Assembly (NCBI RefSeq): GCF_008244685.1
Contig: NZ_VTFT01000002.1
Span: forward strand, 1 to 64,000
DNA: 64,000 nucleotides
Origin: Luteimonas viscosa
GTDB lineage: Bacteria > Pseudomonadota > Gammaproteobacteria > Xanthomonadales > Xanthomonadaceae
Reading direction: 5' to 3'
Under the pieces are notes generated by a model, which saw only the letters and a list, made by a program, of their open reading frames with translations, had not been told where the DNA came from and searched no databases. The position numbers and the translations under genes were made by a program. Of the stretch, positions 20,898 through 35,268 are shown in pieces. Positions within the stretch are counted from its first letter, which is position 1. The number at the start of each line of letters is the position of its first letter.

Positions 20898-22103
20898 ATG
20901 CCGCAACTCGCCCGCCGCATGGGTCGTGCCAAGCCGAGCGCGATCATGCTCGTCGCCGAGAAGGCGCGGCAGCTCAAGGCGCAGGGGCGCGACATCATCA
21001 GCTTCTCGATCGGGGTCCCGAACTTCCTGCCGGGCGCCCATGTCTACGAGGCCGCGCGCATCGCGCTCGAACGCGACAGCGGGCAGTACGGCAGCAACCG
21101 GGGCACGGATGCGCTGCTGGATGCGTTCCTGAAGCACATCGAATCCGCCGGACTGACCGGCTACACCCGGGCCCATTGCGCCACCGGCATCGGTGCCAAG
21201 CACGTGCTCTACAACCTGTGCGAGGCGCTGCTCGACGAGGGCGACGGGTTCGCGTTCGCCACGCCCTACTGGACCACCTACGTCGACATCGGCGAAATCG
21301 TGGGCGCCCGCATCCAGCTGCTGCCGTGCCCGCCGGAACAGGATTACAAGCTGGTACCGGACCAGCTCGAGGCCGCGCTGGCGTCGAAGCCGAAGATCTT
21401 CCTGTTCAACAATCCCGCGAACCCGACGGGCATGGTCTACACGCGCGAGGAAATCTCCGCGCTGGCGGACGTGGTCGCACGGCACCCGGACACCTGGATC
21501 ATCACCGACGACATCTACCACCGCATGGTGTTCGACGGCGTGGGCTACCACAATTTCCTGCACGCGCGCCCCGAGCTGCGCGAGCGCGTGATCTTCGTCG
21601 ACTCTCTGTCCAAGACCTACGGCATGCCGGGCTGGCGGGTCGGCTTCATGGCCGGTCCCGAGGCGGTGGCCAGGGCGGTGACGACACTCAACTCGAACCA
21701 CATCACCAACGTGCCGGAAGTGGCGACGGCCGCGGCGATCGCCGCGTTCGACGGGCCGCAGGACGTTCCCGCGGCCAAGGTCGTCGAATTCCAGGCCAGG
21801 CGCGACCAGGTGATGGCGGCGCTCGAATCGATCCCCGGCCTGGTGTGCCCGATGCCGCGGGGCGCGTTCTACGCCTTCCCCGACGTCAGCGTCGCGTTCG
21901 GCCGGACGCACACGCCCACCGGCCTGCGGATCGAGAGCGACGTCGATCTGTGCAATGCGCTGCTTGAAGCCAAGGGCGTCGCCTGCGTGCCGGGCTCGGC
22001 CTTCGGCGAACCCCGTGCGCTGCGCATCTCCTACACCTGCCCGGAGGCGCAGCTCGCGCCGGGCCTGCAGCGCTTCCGCGAATTCTTCGCGGAACTGGCC
22101 TGA
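20898..22103 (+). CDS. PLP-dependent aminotransferase, class I/II
   Basis: Fold-type I aminotransferase of 401 residues, related to aspartate aminotransferases. The PLP lysine is Lys239 in SLSKTYGMPGWRVGF. Other marks are NNPANPTGMVYTREE (cofactor Asn), DDIYHRMVFDG (Asp and Tyr) and the C-terminal RISYTC arginine that binds the substrate carboxylate. The ATG at 20898 gives the usual short basic start; an upstream ATG at 20817 would overlap the promoter. The substrate cannot be fixed from sequence; aspartate or an aromatic amino acid is possible. Confidence 0.87.
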   Translation: MPQLARRMGRAKPSAIMLVAEKARQLKAQGRDIISFSIGVPNFLPGAHVYEAARIALERDSGQYGSNRGTDALLDAFLKHIESAGLTGYTRAHCATGIGAKHVLYNLCEALLDEGDGFAFATPYWTTYVDIGEIVGARIQLLPCPPEQDYKLVPDQLEAALASKPKIFLFNNPANPTGMVYTREEISALADVVARHPDTWIITDDIYHRMVFDGVGYHNFLHARPELRERVIFVDSLSKTYGMPGWRVGFMAGPEAVARAVTTLNSNHITNVPEVATAAAIAAFDGPQDVPAAKVVEFQARRDQVMAALESIPGLVCPMPRGAFYAFPDVSVAFGRTHTPTGLRIESDVDLCNALLEAKGVACVPGSAFGEPRALRISYTCPEAQLAPGLQRFREFFAELA

Positions 22104-22235
22104 GCCGGGGCGGCGGGTGCGCATCGCGGACGTACGGCTGGCCAGGCTCGCGGGCGCCGCAGGCATCACTCATTCCATTGGGCCACCGCGTGTTCCGACG
22201 CGGTCCCGCATTCCACCTTGCAAGAGGACATCGTC

Positions 22236-23222
22236 ATGAAAGCTCCCGTTCGAGTCGCAGTCACCGGCGCCGCCGGCCAGATCGGTTACGCCCTGCTGTT
22301 CCGCATTGCCTCCGGCGAGATGCTGGGCAAGGACCAGCCGGTCATCCTGCAGTTGCTGGAACTGCCGATCGACAAGGCCCAGGCCGCGCTCAAGGGCGTG
22401 ATGATGGAACTGGAGGACTGCGCGTTCCCGCTGCTCGCGGGCATGGTCGGCACCGACGATCCGGAAGTCGCGTTCAAGGATGCCGACGTCGCGATGCTGG
22501 TCGGCGCGCGCCCGCGCGGCCCGGGCATGGAGCGCAAGGACCTGCTGCTGGAGAACGCCAAGATCTTCACCGCGCAGGGCGCGGCGCTGAACAAGGTCGC
22601 CAGCCGCGACGTCAAGGTGCTGGTGGTCGGCAACCCGGCGAACACGAATGCCTATATCGCGATGAAGTCGGCGCCCGATCTCGATCCCAAGAACTTCACC
22701 GCGATGCTGCGCCTGGACCACAACCGCGCACTGAGCCAGCTGGCGAACAAGGCCGGCGTGGCGGTGGGTGAGATCGAGAAGCTCGTGGTCTGGGGCAACC
22801 ACAGCCCGACCATGTACCCCGACTACCGCTTCGCCACCGTCGGCGGCGCCTCGCTCAAGGACCGGATCGGCGACGACGACTGGAATGCAAACGAGTTCAT
22901 CCCCAAGGTCGGCAAGCGCGGCGCCGCGATCATCGAGGCGCGCGGCCTGTCCTCGGCGGCGTCGGCCGCCAACGCCGCGATCGACCACGTCCGCGACTGG
23001 CTGCTGGGCAGCGACGGCAAGTGGGTGACGATGGGGGTCCCGTCCGACGGGTCCTACGGCATTCCGGAAGGCGTGATCTTCGGGTTCCCGGTCACCACGC
23101 AGGCCGGCAGGTACGCCATGGTCAGGGATCTTCCGATCGACACCTTCAGCCAGGCGGCCATCGACAAGACCCTGGCCGAACTCGAGGAAGAGCGCAGCGG
23201 CGTGGCGCACCTGCTGGGTTGA
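22236..23222 (+). CDS. mdh: Malate dehydrogenase (NAD, proteobacterial long type)
   Basis: Oxidises malate to oxaloacetate in the TCA cycle. The 328-residue length and the N-terminal nucleotide loop [18 protein letters not shown] place it in the cytosolic-type group found in many proteobacteria, not the E. coli 312-residue type. The substrate arginines are in [15 protein letters not shown], and the catalytic His in [19 protein letters not shown] is eight bases before the ATG. Eight bases separate its stop from the next coding start. Confidence 0.95.
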   Translation: MKAPVRVAVTGAAGQIGYALLFRIASGEMLGKDQPVILQLLELPIDKAQAALKGVMMELEDCAFPLLAGMVGTDDPEVAFKDADVAMLVGARPRGPGMERKDLLLENAKIFTAQGAALNKVASRDVKVLVVGNPANTNAYIAMKSAPDLDPKNFTAMLRLDHNRALSQLANKAGVAVGEIEKLVVWGNHSPTMYPDYRFATVGGASLKDRIGDDDWNANEFIPKVGKRGAAIIEARGLSSAASAANAAIDHVRDWLLGSDGKWVTMGVPSDGSYGIPEGVIFGFPVTTQAGRYAMVRDLPIDTFSQAAIDKTLAELEEERSGVAHLLG

Positions 23223-23230
23223 TCGACACC

Positions 23231-24247
23231 GTGGACCAGAGCCGTTCCGTCGCGGGCGCGCCGTCGGGAGTGGGAAAAGCGGCAACGACCGCGACGCGCG
23301 CGGTCGCGGTCGTCGTTCCGGCTTTCAGGGCGAGTCATTCGGTGGTCGATGTCGTACGCGGCATCGGGGCCGATGTGGACCACATCCTCGTCGTCGACGA
23401 CGCCTGCCCCGATGGTTCGGGCAGGCGGGTCGATGAGGAAGTCGACGACCCGCGTGTCGAGGTCATCTTCAACCCGGTCAACCTTGGGGTGGGCGGCGCG
23501 ATGGTGGCGGGGTACCGCCGCGCCATGGATCTGGGTGTCACAGTCTGCGTCAAGCTGGATGCAGACGGGCAGATGGATCCGGCCCTCATTCCGCGCTTCA
23601 TCGCTCCGCTGCTCGCGGGCGAAGCCGACTACGTGAAGGGCAACCGCTTCTTCCATATGCGGGACGTGGTGGAGATGCCGGGCTTGAGGCTGCTGGGCAA
23701 TGCCGCGCTTTCATTCCTCAGCAAGCTGTCGACCGGCTATTGGCACGCCTTCGATCCAACCAATGGATTCACCGCCATCCATGCTGCGTGCCTGGAGAAC
23801 ATTGAACTCGAAAAGATCGACCAGCGGTTCTTTTTCGAGAGCGATCTTCTGTTCCGCCTGCACCTGATCGATGCGGTGGTGATGGATCTGCCGATGCGCG
23901 CGACCTACGCCGATGAGACCAGCAACCTCAGTCCGATGCGCGAGATCCCCCGGTTTGCCGTCTCGCACACGAGGAATTTCCTCAAGCGGATCTTCTACGA
24001 GTACTACCTGCGCGATTTCAACCTGGCGTCGCTGCAACTGCTGGGCGGTAGTCTCCTGCTGCTGTTCGGAGCGGTATACGGCGCGACCATATGGATCACC
24101 AACCTCGCGCGGGCAGCCGAATCCCCGCCTGGCACGGTGGGCGTGGTCACAATGGCGATGATCCTGGGTTTCGTGTTCATCCAGGGCTTTGTGGCCTTCG
24201 ACTACGCGCGAATCCCGCAGCGTCCCTTGCAGCGCAGGCTGCAGTAG
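23231..24247 (+). CDS. GtrB/DPM1-like glycosyltransferase family 2
   Basis: Polyprenyl-phosphate glycosyltransferase-like protein of about 338 residues. The GT2 domain is N-terminal with VVVPAFRA, the VDDACPDGS nucleotide site and the metal-binding Asp110-Ala-Asp112. DPTNGFTAI follows further on. Two predicted membrane helices at the C-terminus (about 270-325) resemble GtrB and ArnC. Such enzymes load a sugar onto undecaprenyl phosphate. The GTG at 23231 lies 8 bp after mdh; no strong ribosome site is visible and the start is uncertain. With the next two genes it suggests a glycan-modification pathway. Codons end in A/T more often than in mdh. Confidence 0.8.
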   Translation: MDQSRSVAGAPSGVGKAATTATRAVAVVVPAFRASHSVVDVVRGIGADVDHILVVDDACPDGSGRRVDEEVDDPRVEVIFNPVNLGVGGAMVAGYRRAMDLGVTVCVKLDADGQMDPALIPRFIAPLLAGEADYVKGNRFFHMRDVVEMPGLRLLGNAALSFLSKLSTGYWHAFDPTNGFTAIHAACLENIELEKIDQRFFFESDLLFRLHLIDAVVMDLPMRATYADETSNLSPMREIPRFAVSHTRNFLKRIFYEYYLRDFNLASLQLLGGSLLLLFGAVYGATIWITNLARAAESPPGTVGVVTMAMILGFVFIQGFVAFDYARIPQRPLQRRLQ

Positions 24248-24302
24248 CCAGCGTGGCTCATTGTTCGTCGCGACCTTCCACTCCGGACCAAAGGTGAACA
24301 GG

Positions 24303-26036
24303 ATGTTCCAGCGCCACCGAATGGATGCCTTCGGCCTGGGCGTTGCCCTGTTCGCTCCGCTCCTGCTCGCGTATCTGTACTACACCGGCCTGTACTGCAG
24401 CGACGACACCCGATACCTGATCGGCGCGATACGTATCGCGAGTGGCGAGGAGATCTCCACGACTTCGGTGGCCGAGCGTCGGGTCGTGCTGCTGCTGCCG
24501 GCGGCGGCGATGTACGCGTTGTCCGCCAGCGTGGAGCTGTCCGTCGCCATCTATGGGTTGTTCTTCCTGATGCTGGGGGGCACAGGGTTCCTGCTGGCCC
24601 GCCAGTTCTTCGGGCCCCTGGGCGCTGCGGCCGCGGCCGTACTCGCGGTGTCGCAGCCCGTCGTGTTTCTGTACGCCGGTGCGATGGCGCCGGATATCGC
24701 GTCTTCGGTGTTCCTGGTGGCAGGCCTGTACTGCCTGTGCCGGTGGATAGGCGGCGACCATGCCTCGCGCAACGCCCGACGTAGGGCCCGGGCATACGCG
24801 TTTGGCGCGGGCGCGAGCCTGGCGGTCGGCTTCGTAGTCAAGGAGAGCGGAGCGGTCGTGCTGGTGATTCCGGCGGCGCTGCTGCTGTGGAAGGCCTGGC
24901 GTGACCGGGTGTCCATCGCAGTTCTGGACGGCATGGCGATGGCTACCGGGTTCGCCGTCGTCCTGCTGATTGAGATGCTCGTGTTCCGGGTAACGTCCGG
25001 AGACTGGTATTCGAGTGTGGGGAGCCTGTTGTCTCCGCATGACTTCACCGGTTACGCCGACGCACAGGGGCGGACCGTGAGGGCGAGACTCGATTCGCTG
25101 CGTTACCTGCTGGGCGATCATTCCTGGGCGCTTTTCCTCTTCGCAGGGGTCGCGACGGCACACCTGCTCTGGGACACCTTCAGGCGACGCCTACGGGGTC
25201 CGGCCGCGACGATGTGGTGGACGATCGCAGCATTCTGGGTCTGGCCGCTGCTGTACTTCACCTACGGGTCGGGTTCCTTGTCCGAGTATGTTTTTCCGGT
25301 CATGCAGCAGCGCTATTACGCGCCCTGCATCGTGCCGGCTGCGTTACTTGTGATGCGGTTGCTGACCTCGCTTGCCGGCTGCGCTGGACGAAGTTGGATC
25401 CGGATTCCCGTCCTTGCGGCGCTCTGCCTCGTATGGCTCGCGCTGTCCAGCGGTCCGAACAGGGAGTGGAACCAGCGTGGACTGATCTATAGCGCGGCAG
25501 CGAAGGAAGCGTTCGAGCTGGCGCTCATGGACGCCCAGCGCAGGTACCCCGGGGTGTCGGTGGTCGATACGCCCTCGGGCTGGACGACCGATCTCGCCCG
25601 TTGCCGGGCGCTGCTGACACTCGATACCGATCAGGAGCGGGAGCGGTTTGCGGACATGCTGCGACGGGAGACTGATCGGAAGGGGCGGTTCGACTATCCT
25701 GCGCTTGATCAGGTGGATGGTCCGCTGCTCCTGGTGGGGCACGGAGACTATCTTGGCTCGTCCAAGCCGCCGCGATGGGTCAAGCCACTGCAGAGGAATG
25801 TCCGCGACGGCAGGCTGCGCATCCTCCGCGTGGGACGCTTCACTGCGTTGCCGACCCTGGCCCCGGACACATGGTGGTTGCCGCGGCAACTTGCGGCTCG
25901 TGCGTCCCGGGCGGGTCCGGCCGAAATAGGTGCGGGGCGGATCCCCGAGCTTCAGGAGTTGGACGAGCATGCGCAGCTGTCTTCCGTGGAGGTCTATCTG
26001 GTCGAGCAGTCGACAGGCCTGCCGAAGGTCGACTGA
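24303..26036 (+). CDS. Polytopic GT-C-like glycosyltransferase
   Basis: Membrane protein of 577 residues with roughly ten to twelve hydrophobic segments in the first 400 residues and a soluble C-terminal part of about 170. Asp34-Asp35 in the first outer loop (CSDDTRYL) resembles the acidic motif of PMT/ArnT transferases, which use lipid-linked sugars on the periplasmic side. AAGGTG precedes the ATG at 24303. The acceptor is unknown. It follows the GT2 gene by 55 bp on the same strand, consistent with one operon. The family call is by overall shape and motif, not by a close homologue. Confidence 0.65.
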   Translation: MFQRHRMDAFGLGVALFAPLLLAYLYYTGLYCSDDTRYLIGAIRIASGEEISTTSVAERRVVLLLPAAAMYALSASVELSVAIYGLFFLMLGGTGFLLARQFFGPLGAAAAAVLAVSQPVVFLYAGAMAPDIASSVFLVAGLYCLCRWIGGDHASRNARRRARAYAFGAGASLAVGFVVKESGAVVLVIPAALLLWKAWRDRVSIAVLDGMAMATGFAVVLLIEMLVFRVTSGDWYSSVGSLLSPHDFTGYADAQGRTVRARLDSLRYLLGDHSWALFLFAGVATAHLLWDTFRRRLRGPAATMWWTIAAFWVWPLLYFTYGSGSLSEYVFPVMQQRYYAPCIVPAALLVMRLLTSLAGCAGRSWIRIPVLAALCLVWLALSSGPNREWNQRGLIYSAAAKEAFELALMDAQRRYPGVSVVDTPSGWTTDLARCRALLTLDTDQERERFADMLRRETDRKGRFDYPALDQVDGPLLLVGHGDYLGSSKPPRWVKPLQRNVRDGRLRILRVGRFTALPTLAPDTWWLPRQLAARASRAGPAEIGAGRIPELQELDEHAQLSSVEVYLVEQSTGLPKVD

Positions 26037-26297
26037 TCGAGCGGCACGCCAGACGGGCGCGATCTGCTTGCCGGGACTCCCGGCGCATGCAGCGGTGCAC
26101 AGACCCAATGCTGGCGGTTCAATCGAGCGTGAAACCGAAGCGGTTCGCCTTGTGCGCGGGCAATGGCGGCGGTATGACGCGCGCGGCAGGTCCGCACTGC
26201 CATCGCTTCGCGCGGTAGCGCTCGCCGCAGCGCAGCTCGGGAGAGGCGCATCGCAGCGGAAAAGGCATGTCGGTCGTTCGGAAGGCGGGTCGCGCAA

Positions 26298-27608
26298 GTG
26301 GTCGTGAGTCGTCGTGGCAGCGCCTGCCCGGGCGGATGGGCATGGGCGCGCGTACTCGTGCTGCAATGGCTGGCGATGACCGCGCTTGGCATCTGGCTGG
26401 CGCTGTGGTGGCAGCCTGCGCCTCACAGCGACTGGGGCTATTACTGGTCTGCGGCGGGATCGGTCTCCGCGTACGAGCGTGGCGGTCTCTCGCTATGGCT
26501 GCTGGCGCTTCCGAAGGCCCTGGGCTGGTCGCCGGTGGCGTCCGCGCTTGCACTGAACCTGCCGGCTGCGACAGTTGCGCTTCTGCTCGCATGGCGGGCT
26601 GATCCGACTCGCTGGCGCGTGCTGGCTCACGCGACAGCGGTGTATCTGCTGCTGATCACGCCATTTTTCGGAATCGTCCAGCTCGACCTGATCGCCGCCG
26701 CGCAGCTGGGGATCGGCGCGTGGCTGGCGGTGGGTCAAGCCAGGCAGGGTTCGCATTGCTTGCGTGTCGCCCTAGCACTAGTTGCGGTCGCGTTGGCCGT
26801 GTCGACCAGGCCGCAATATGCGCTGGTGCTCTGGGTGTTCGTGCCACTGACTGCGTTCCTGCTCGCGTTTCGCGGCCGCCCCGGATCGCGCGCGCTCGTC
26901 GTGCAGGTCGTGTTGCTGGTGGGATCCGTGCTGGGGTTCGCTGCCGACATCGCGATGCGCCAGGCCAGCGGGCGCACCGAGGAGATCCGCACCAGTTCGG
27001 CGGTCACGCTGTATGCGGGACTGCTGGCGTCCAGTGATCGCTGGAGCCAGCGCTGCGGCAACTGGTCGCCGGCCGCGGCCGCTGCCGCGCGCGAGGACCT
27101 GGATCGTCCGATGTTGCGGGCAGTGGTGGATCGGCTGGCGGCACGTCCCGCCAGCCACTGGGCATCGGTGATCGCATGTAAGGCACCGCAGATCGGCAGT
27201 CCGCCTCCCTACGCCTTGTACTGGCTGTTCGAGGCTCCGAACGTGCGCGAGCGCATCGATGCGAGCCCCGACCGGGATCGGGTCGAGGCTGCCTACCACA
27301 CCCTGCGCCGGATCGAGAACGTCGCCTATCGGGGGCTGTGCGTGGCGATCCTGGCGCTCTGCCTGATGACCGCGTGGCGGCTGCTCCGTCGCGGCAATTG
27401 GCTCGGCTGGATCCCGCTGGCATGGGTGGCCGGATTCTGGGCGGTGCACATGGTGTTCGAAGTCCAGGGACGCTATTTCCTGGGCCTCTACCTGCTTGCG
27501 CCGTTGTGGTGTGCGCTCGTGCTGCACACGCTGCCCGCGAACGTGGCACGGGCTGGTGGGGAACCGGACACGTCCGCGCCGTCGGGGGTGGCGCATCCCC
27601 GGTGCTGA
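26298..27608 (+). CDS. Polytopic membrane protein, possible second GT-C enzyme
   Basis: Hydrophobic protein of about 436 residues with around nine to ten membrane segments. I do not recognise the family with certainty. HSDWGYYWSAAG in the first outer loop has an acidic residue after helix 1, and EVQGRYFLGLYLLAPLW near the C-terminus is like GT-C proteins. GTG at 26298 is the first start; GTG at 26304 is also possible. GGAAGG lies 12 bases before 26298. A 261-bp gap with no recognisable feature separates it from the preceding gene, so it may be transcribed separately. It shares the relaxed codon use of the two genes before it. Confidence 0.6.
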   Translation: MVVSRRGSACPGGWAWARVLVLQWLAMTALGIWLALWWQPAPHSDWGYYWSAAGSVSAYERGGLSLWLLALPKALGWSPVASALALNLPAATVALLLAWRADPTRWRVLAHATAVYLLLITPFFGIVQLDLIAAAQLGIGAWLAVGQARQGSHCLRVALALVAVALAVSTRPQYALVLWVFVPLTAFLLAFRGRPGSRALVVQVVLLVGSVLGFAADIAMRQASGRTEEIRTSSAVTLYAGLLASSDRWSQRCGNWSPAAAAAAREDLDRPMLRAVVDRLAARPASHWASVIACKAPQIGSPPPYALYWLFEAPNVRERIDASPDRDRVEAAYHTLRRIENVAYRGLCVAILALCLMTAWRLLRRGNWLGWIPLAWVAGFWAVHMVFEVQGRYFLGLYLLAPLWCALVLHTLPANVARAGGEPDTSAPSGVAHPRC

Positions 27609-27766
27609 TTGCCGCGAACCGCGCATCGGCCACGCCGATCGGCACGCCGGAAAGGCGCCCAAGGCATTGATTCGAAAGTCTTCCCTCCGGTACCGACCAA
27701 GGTCGTAACGCCGCGAAGCCGGGCAAGGCCTAGCCTTCACCGCAGCAGTCGGCGGGAGGGCCGGTG

Positions 27767-29665
27767 ATGCGCTACGAAGACTGGTATCGACGCTCCATCG
27801 AGGCGCCTGAGGAATTCTGGGGCGAGCAGGCGCAGGCGATCCACTGGCACCGGCCACCGCGGCGGATCCTCGACGATTCGAACCCGCCATTCCGCAAATG
27901 GTTCGTGGGCGGCGAGACCAACCTGTGCTTCAACGCCGTCGATCGCCACCTCGACGCGCGCGGCGAGCAGCTGGCGCTGGTGGGCTGGTCGAGCGAGACC
28001 GGCGATGTCCGCGAACTGACCTATCGTCAGCTGCATCGCGAGGTGAATGTGTTCGCGTCCGTGCTGCAGTCGCTGGGCGCCGGCTGCGGCGACCGGGTGG
28101 TGATCTACATGCCGCACACGGTCGACGCGGTGGTCGCGATGCTGGCCTGCGCGCGCATCGGCGCGATCCACTCGGTGGTGTTTGGCGGCTTCGCTGCGCT
28201 CAACCTGGCGATGCGCATCGACGACGCGCGGCCGCGCGTGCTGGTGACCGCCGACGCCGGCACCCGTGGCGGCAAGGTGATCCCGTTCCTGCCGCTGGTG
28301 AACGAGGCGCTCTCGCGAAGCGAACATCCGCCGCAGCGGGTGCTGGTGATCGACCGCGGTCTTGCCGGGCCGTTGCCGCTGCGGGAAGGGCGCGACGTCG
28401 ACTATGCGCAACTGCGCAAGGCGCACGAGGACGCGAACGTTCCCGTGGTCTGGCTGGAATCGAACGAGCCCAGCTACATCCTCTACACCTCCGGCACGAC
28501 CGGGAAGCCGAAGGGCGTGCAGCGCGATGTCGGCGGCTACGCGGTGGCGCTGGCGCTGTCGATGTGGTCGGTGTACGACATCCGCCCCGGCCAGGTGATG
28601 TTCTCCACGTCCGACATCGGCTGGGTGGTGGGGCATTCCTACAACGTCTACGGGCCGCTGATCGCCGGCGCCACCTCGATCATCTACGAGGGCCTGCCCA
28701 CCCACCCCGATGCCGGCATCTGGTGGCGCATCGTCGAGCGCTACGGCGTGCGCACGATGTTCTCCTCGCCGACCGCGTTGCGGGTGCTGAAGAAGCACGA
28801 TGCCGCGTTCATCACCGACCGCGACCTGTCGAAGTTCGAGCACCTGTTCCTCGCCGGCGAACCGCTGGACCAGCCGACCGCGCGCTGGATTTCCGACGTG
28901 CTCGGCAAGCCGGTGATCGACAACTACTGGCAGACCGAGACCGGCTGGCCGGTGCTGACGCTGCTGCCGGGCCTGGACATGAAGCCGGTGCGCTTCGGTT
29001 CGCCGGGACTGCCCAACCTGGGTTTCAACCTGCGCGTGATCAACGAGGTCACCGGCGAGGACGCGCCTGCCGGCGAGAAGGGCGTGCTGGTGATCCAGCC
29101 GCCGCTGCCGCCGGGCTGCATGACCACGGTCTGGCGCAACGACCAGCGCTTCGTCGACAGCTACTTCAGCCACTTCAAGGAGCTGTTGTACAGCTCGCTC
29201 GACTGGGCGATCCGCGACGAGGACGGCTACACCTTCATCCTCGGCCGCACCGACGACGTGATCAACGTCGCCGGGCATCGCCTGGGCACGCGCGAGATCG
29301 AGGAATCGGTGTCGAGCCACCCGGACGTCGCGGAAGCCGCGGTGATCGGCGTGCACGATGCGGTCAAGGGCCAGGTGCCGATCGTGTTCGCGACGCTCAG
29401 GCGGGCGCAGTCGGGCGAGGAGGCGAACGAGACCGCGGCGCAGATGCAGAAGGTGGTGGTCGAACAGCTCGGCGGCGTGGCCAGGCCCGCGCGCGTATAC
29501 GTGGTCAATGCGCTGCCCAAGACGCGTTCGGGCAAGCTGCTGCGACGTTCGCTGCAGGCACTGGCGGAAGATCGCGACCCCGGCGACCTGTCGACGCTCG
29601 ACGATCCCAATGCGCTGGAGGAAGTGAAGCGCGCGCTGCTGCGGGGGCCCGAGGCCGGCAGTTGA
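27767..29665 (+). CDS. prpE: Propionate-CoA ligase
   Basis: AMP-forming acyl-CoA synthetase of 632 residues, activating propionate for the methylcitrate or related pathway. The adenylate-forming motif is LYTSGTTGKPKGVQRD, with TSDIGWVVGHSY and NYWQTETGWP typical of the acetyl/propionyl-CoA synthetases. The regulatory lysine subject to acetylation is in LPKTRSGKLLRR near the C-terminus. GGAGG is seven bases before the ATG at 27767; a GTG one codon earlier is less likely. No prpBCD genes are nearby, so this is a stand-alone copy. Acetate could also be a substrate. Confidence 0.9.
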   Translation: MRYEDWYRRSIEAPEEFWGEQAQAIHWHRPPRRILDDSNPPFRKWFVGGETNLCFNAVDRHLDARGEQLALVGWSSETGDVRELTYRQLHREVNVFASVLQSLGAGCGDRVVIYMPHTVDAVVAMLACARIGAIHSVVFGGFAALNLAMRIDDARPRVLVTADAGTRGGKVIPFLPLVNEALSRSEHPPQRVLVIDRGLAGPLPLREGRDVDYAQLRKAHEDANVPVVWLESNEPSYILYTSGTTGKPKGVQRDVGGYAVALALSMWSVYDIRPGQVMFSTSDIGWVVGHSYNVYGPLIAGATSIIYEGLPTHPDAGIWWRIVERYGVRTMFSSPTALRVLKKHDAAFITDRDLSKFEHLFLAGEPLDQPTARWISDVLGKPVIDNYWQTETGWPVLTLLPGLDMKPVRFGSPGLPNLGFNLRVINEVTGEDAPAGEKGVLVIQPPLPPGCMTTVWRNDQRFVDSYFSHFKELLYSSLDWAIRDEDGYTFILGRTDDVINVAGHRLGTREIEESVSSHPDVAEAAVIGVHDAVKGQVPIVFATLRRAQSGEEANETAAQMQKVVVEQLGGVARPARVYVVNALPKTRSGKLLRRSLQALAEDRDPGDLSTLDDPNALEEVKRALLRGPEAGS

Positions 29666-29702
29666 AGCCGGTCGGACGACGATCAGGCGCCGCGCTCGCG
29701 CA

Positions 29703-30161
29703 TCAGCCGCCGCGCGGCTTGAGCTTCTGCACCTTGAGGAAGGTGTGGTCGCCGATCGTCGCCACCTGGTAGGCATTGCGCCAGCTCGGCGCGGCGATCG
29801 CGTGCGCCATGAAATGACTCGCGCCGGGCACGATCTCGTTGCGCTCGCCGGCGGGCAGCGCCCAGTTGCGCTCGGATTCGATCGCGATGCTCACCACCTG
29901 CGCCCAGGCCTCGGTGTTGTGCATGCGCGTGCGCGGCGAGACGATGGTCGGCGCGAACTGCTTGCGTGCGGTCACCACCTCGCACATCGAATCGCCCCAC
30001 AGGCCGCTTTCCTCGCGCCGCAGGGCGACCTCGGCCACGGCCTGCTGGCCACGGACGGACTGGTTGCGGGCTTCCAGGTACAGGGTGGTGCTCAGGCAGA
30101 GCGAATCGGCGGCTTGCGGCGACATCAGCGAGGCCAGCCACAGGATCCAGTCCAACTTCAT
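29703..30161 (-). CDS. SleB-type cell-wall hydrolase
   Basis: Small protein of 152 residues with the Hydrolase_2 (SleB/CwlJ) fold pattern: TLYLEARNQSVRGQQAVAEV with the catalytic-type Glu, then the core ASHFMAHAI and GDHTFLK near the end. SleB-family proteins are lytic enzymes for spore cortex or peptidoglycan; in non-sporing proteobacteria they are thought to act in the periplasm. The N-terminus (MKLDWILWLASLMSPQAADS) is compatible with a short signal peptide. AAGGAG is well placed before the ATG. It converges with prpE. Confidence 0.8.
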   Translation of the reverse strand: MKLDWILWLASLMSPQAADSLCLSTTLYLEARNQSVRGQQAVAEVALRREESGLWGDSMCEVVTARKQFAPTIVSPRTRMHNTEAWAQVVSIAIESERNWALPAGERNEIVPGASHFMAHAIAAPSWRNAYQVATIGDHTFLKVQKLKPRGG

Positions 30162-30480
30162 CGGGGAACTCCTTGCTGCGTTGCGCCCGGTCGCGGCCGG
30201 GTCGTTCCCTTGGCGGAGAACAACGCCATCGGCGGCGATGGTCGGACATGGCGTACTGGGGAGGGCAGCGACTCTGAGGCGCTTTTGCCCGGGCACCGAA
30301 GTCCGCGCGAAACGCGGGCCGGGCCGGTCCCGCCAGTCTGGGCGGGAGAAGTGCGCGCACGGTACGGGCGCAAGACCGAATCGTTCCTGAACGGCGGTCA
30401 GGAAGTGGATGATTCGATTGGGGTTTTTACTGCGTAAGTCCTTGTTGCGACGCCGCAAATCAAGGGCTTGCCGCCGACTC
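30162..30480. other. Intergenic region without a recognised feature
   Basis: These 319 bp separate the start of the hydrolase gene from the end of fadH, both on the minus strand. Open frames here are short and have G+C-driven codon patterns without similarity to known families. A more A/T-rich patch lies at about 30410-30440. I see no clear terminator for fadH and no strong promoter hexamers for the hydrolase. Confidence 0.5.
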
Positions 30481-35263
<4,783 letters not shown>

Positions 35264-35268
35264 GGCGT

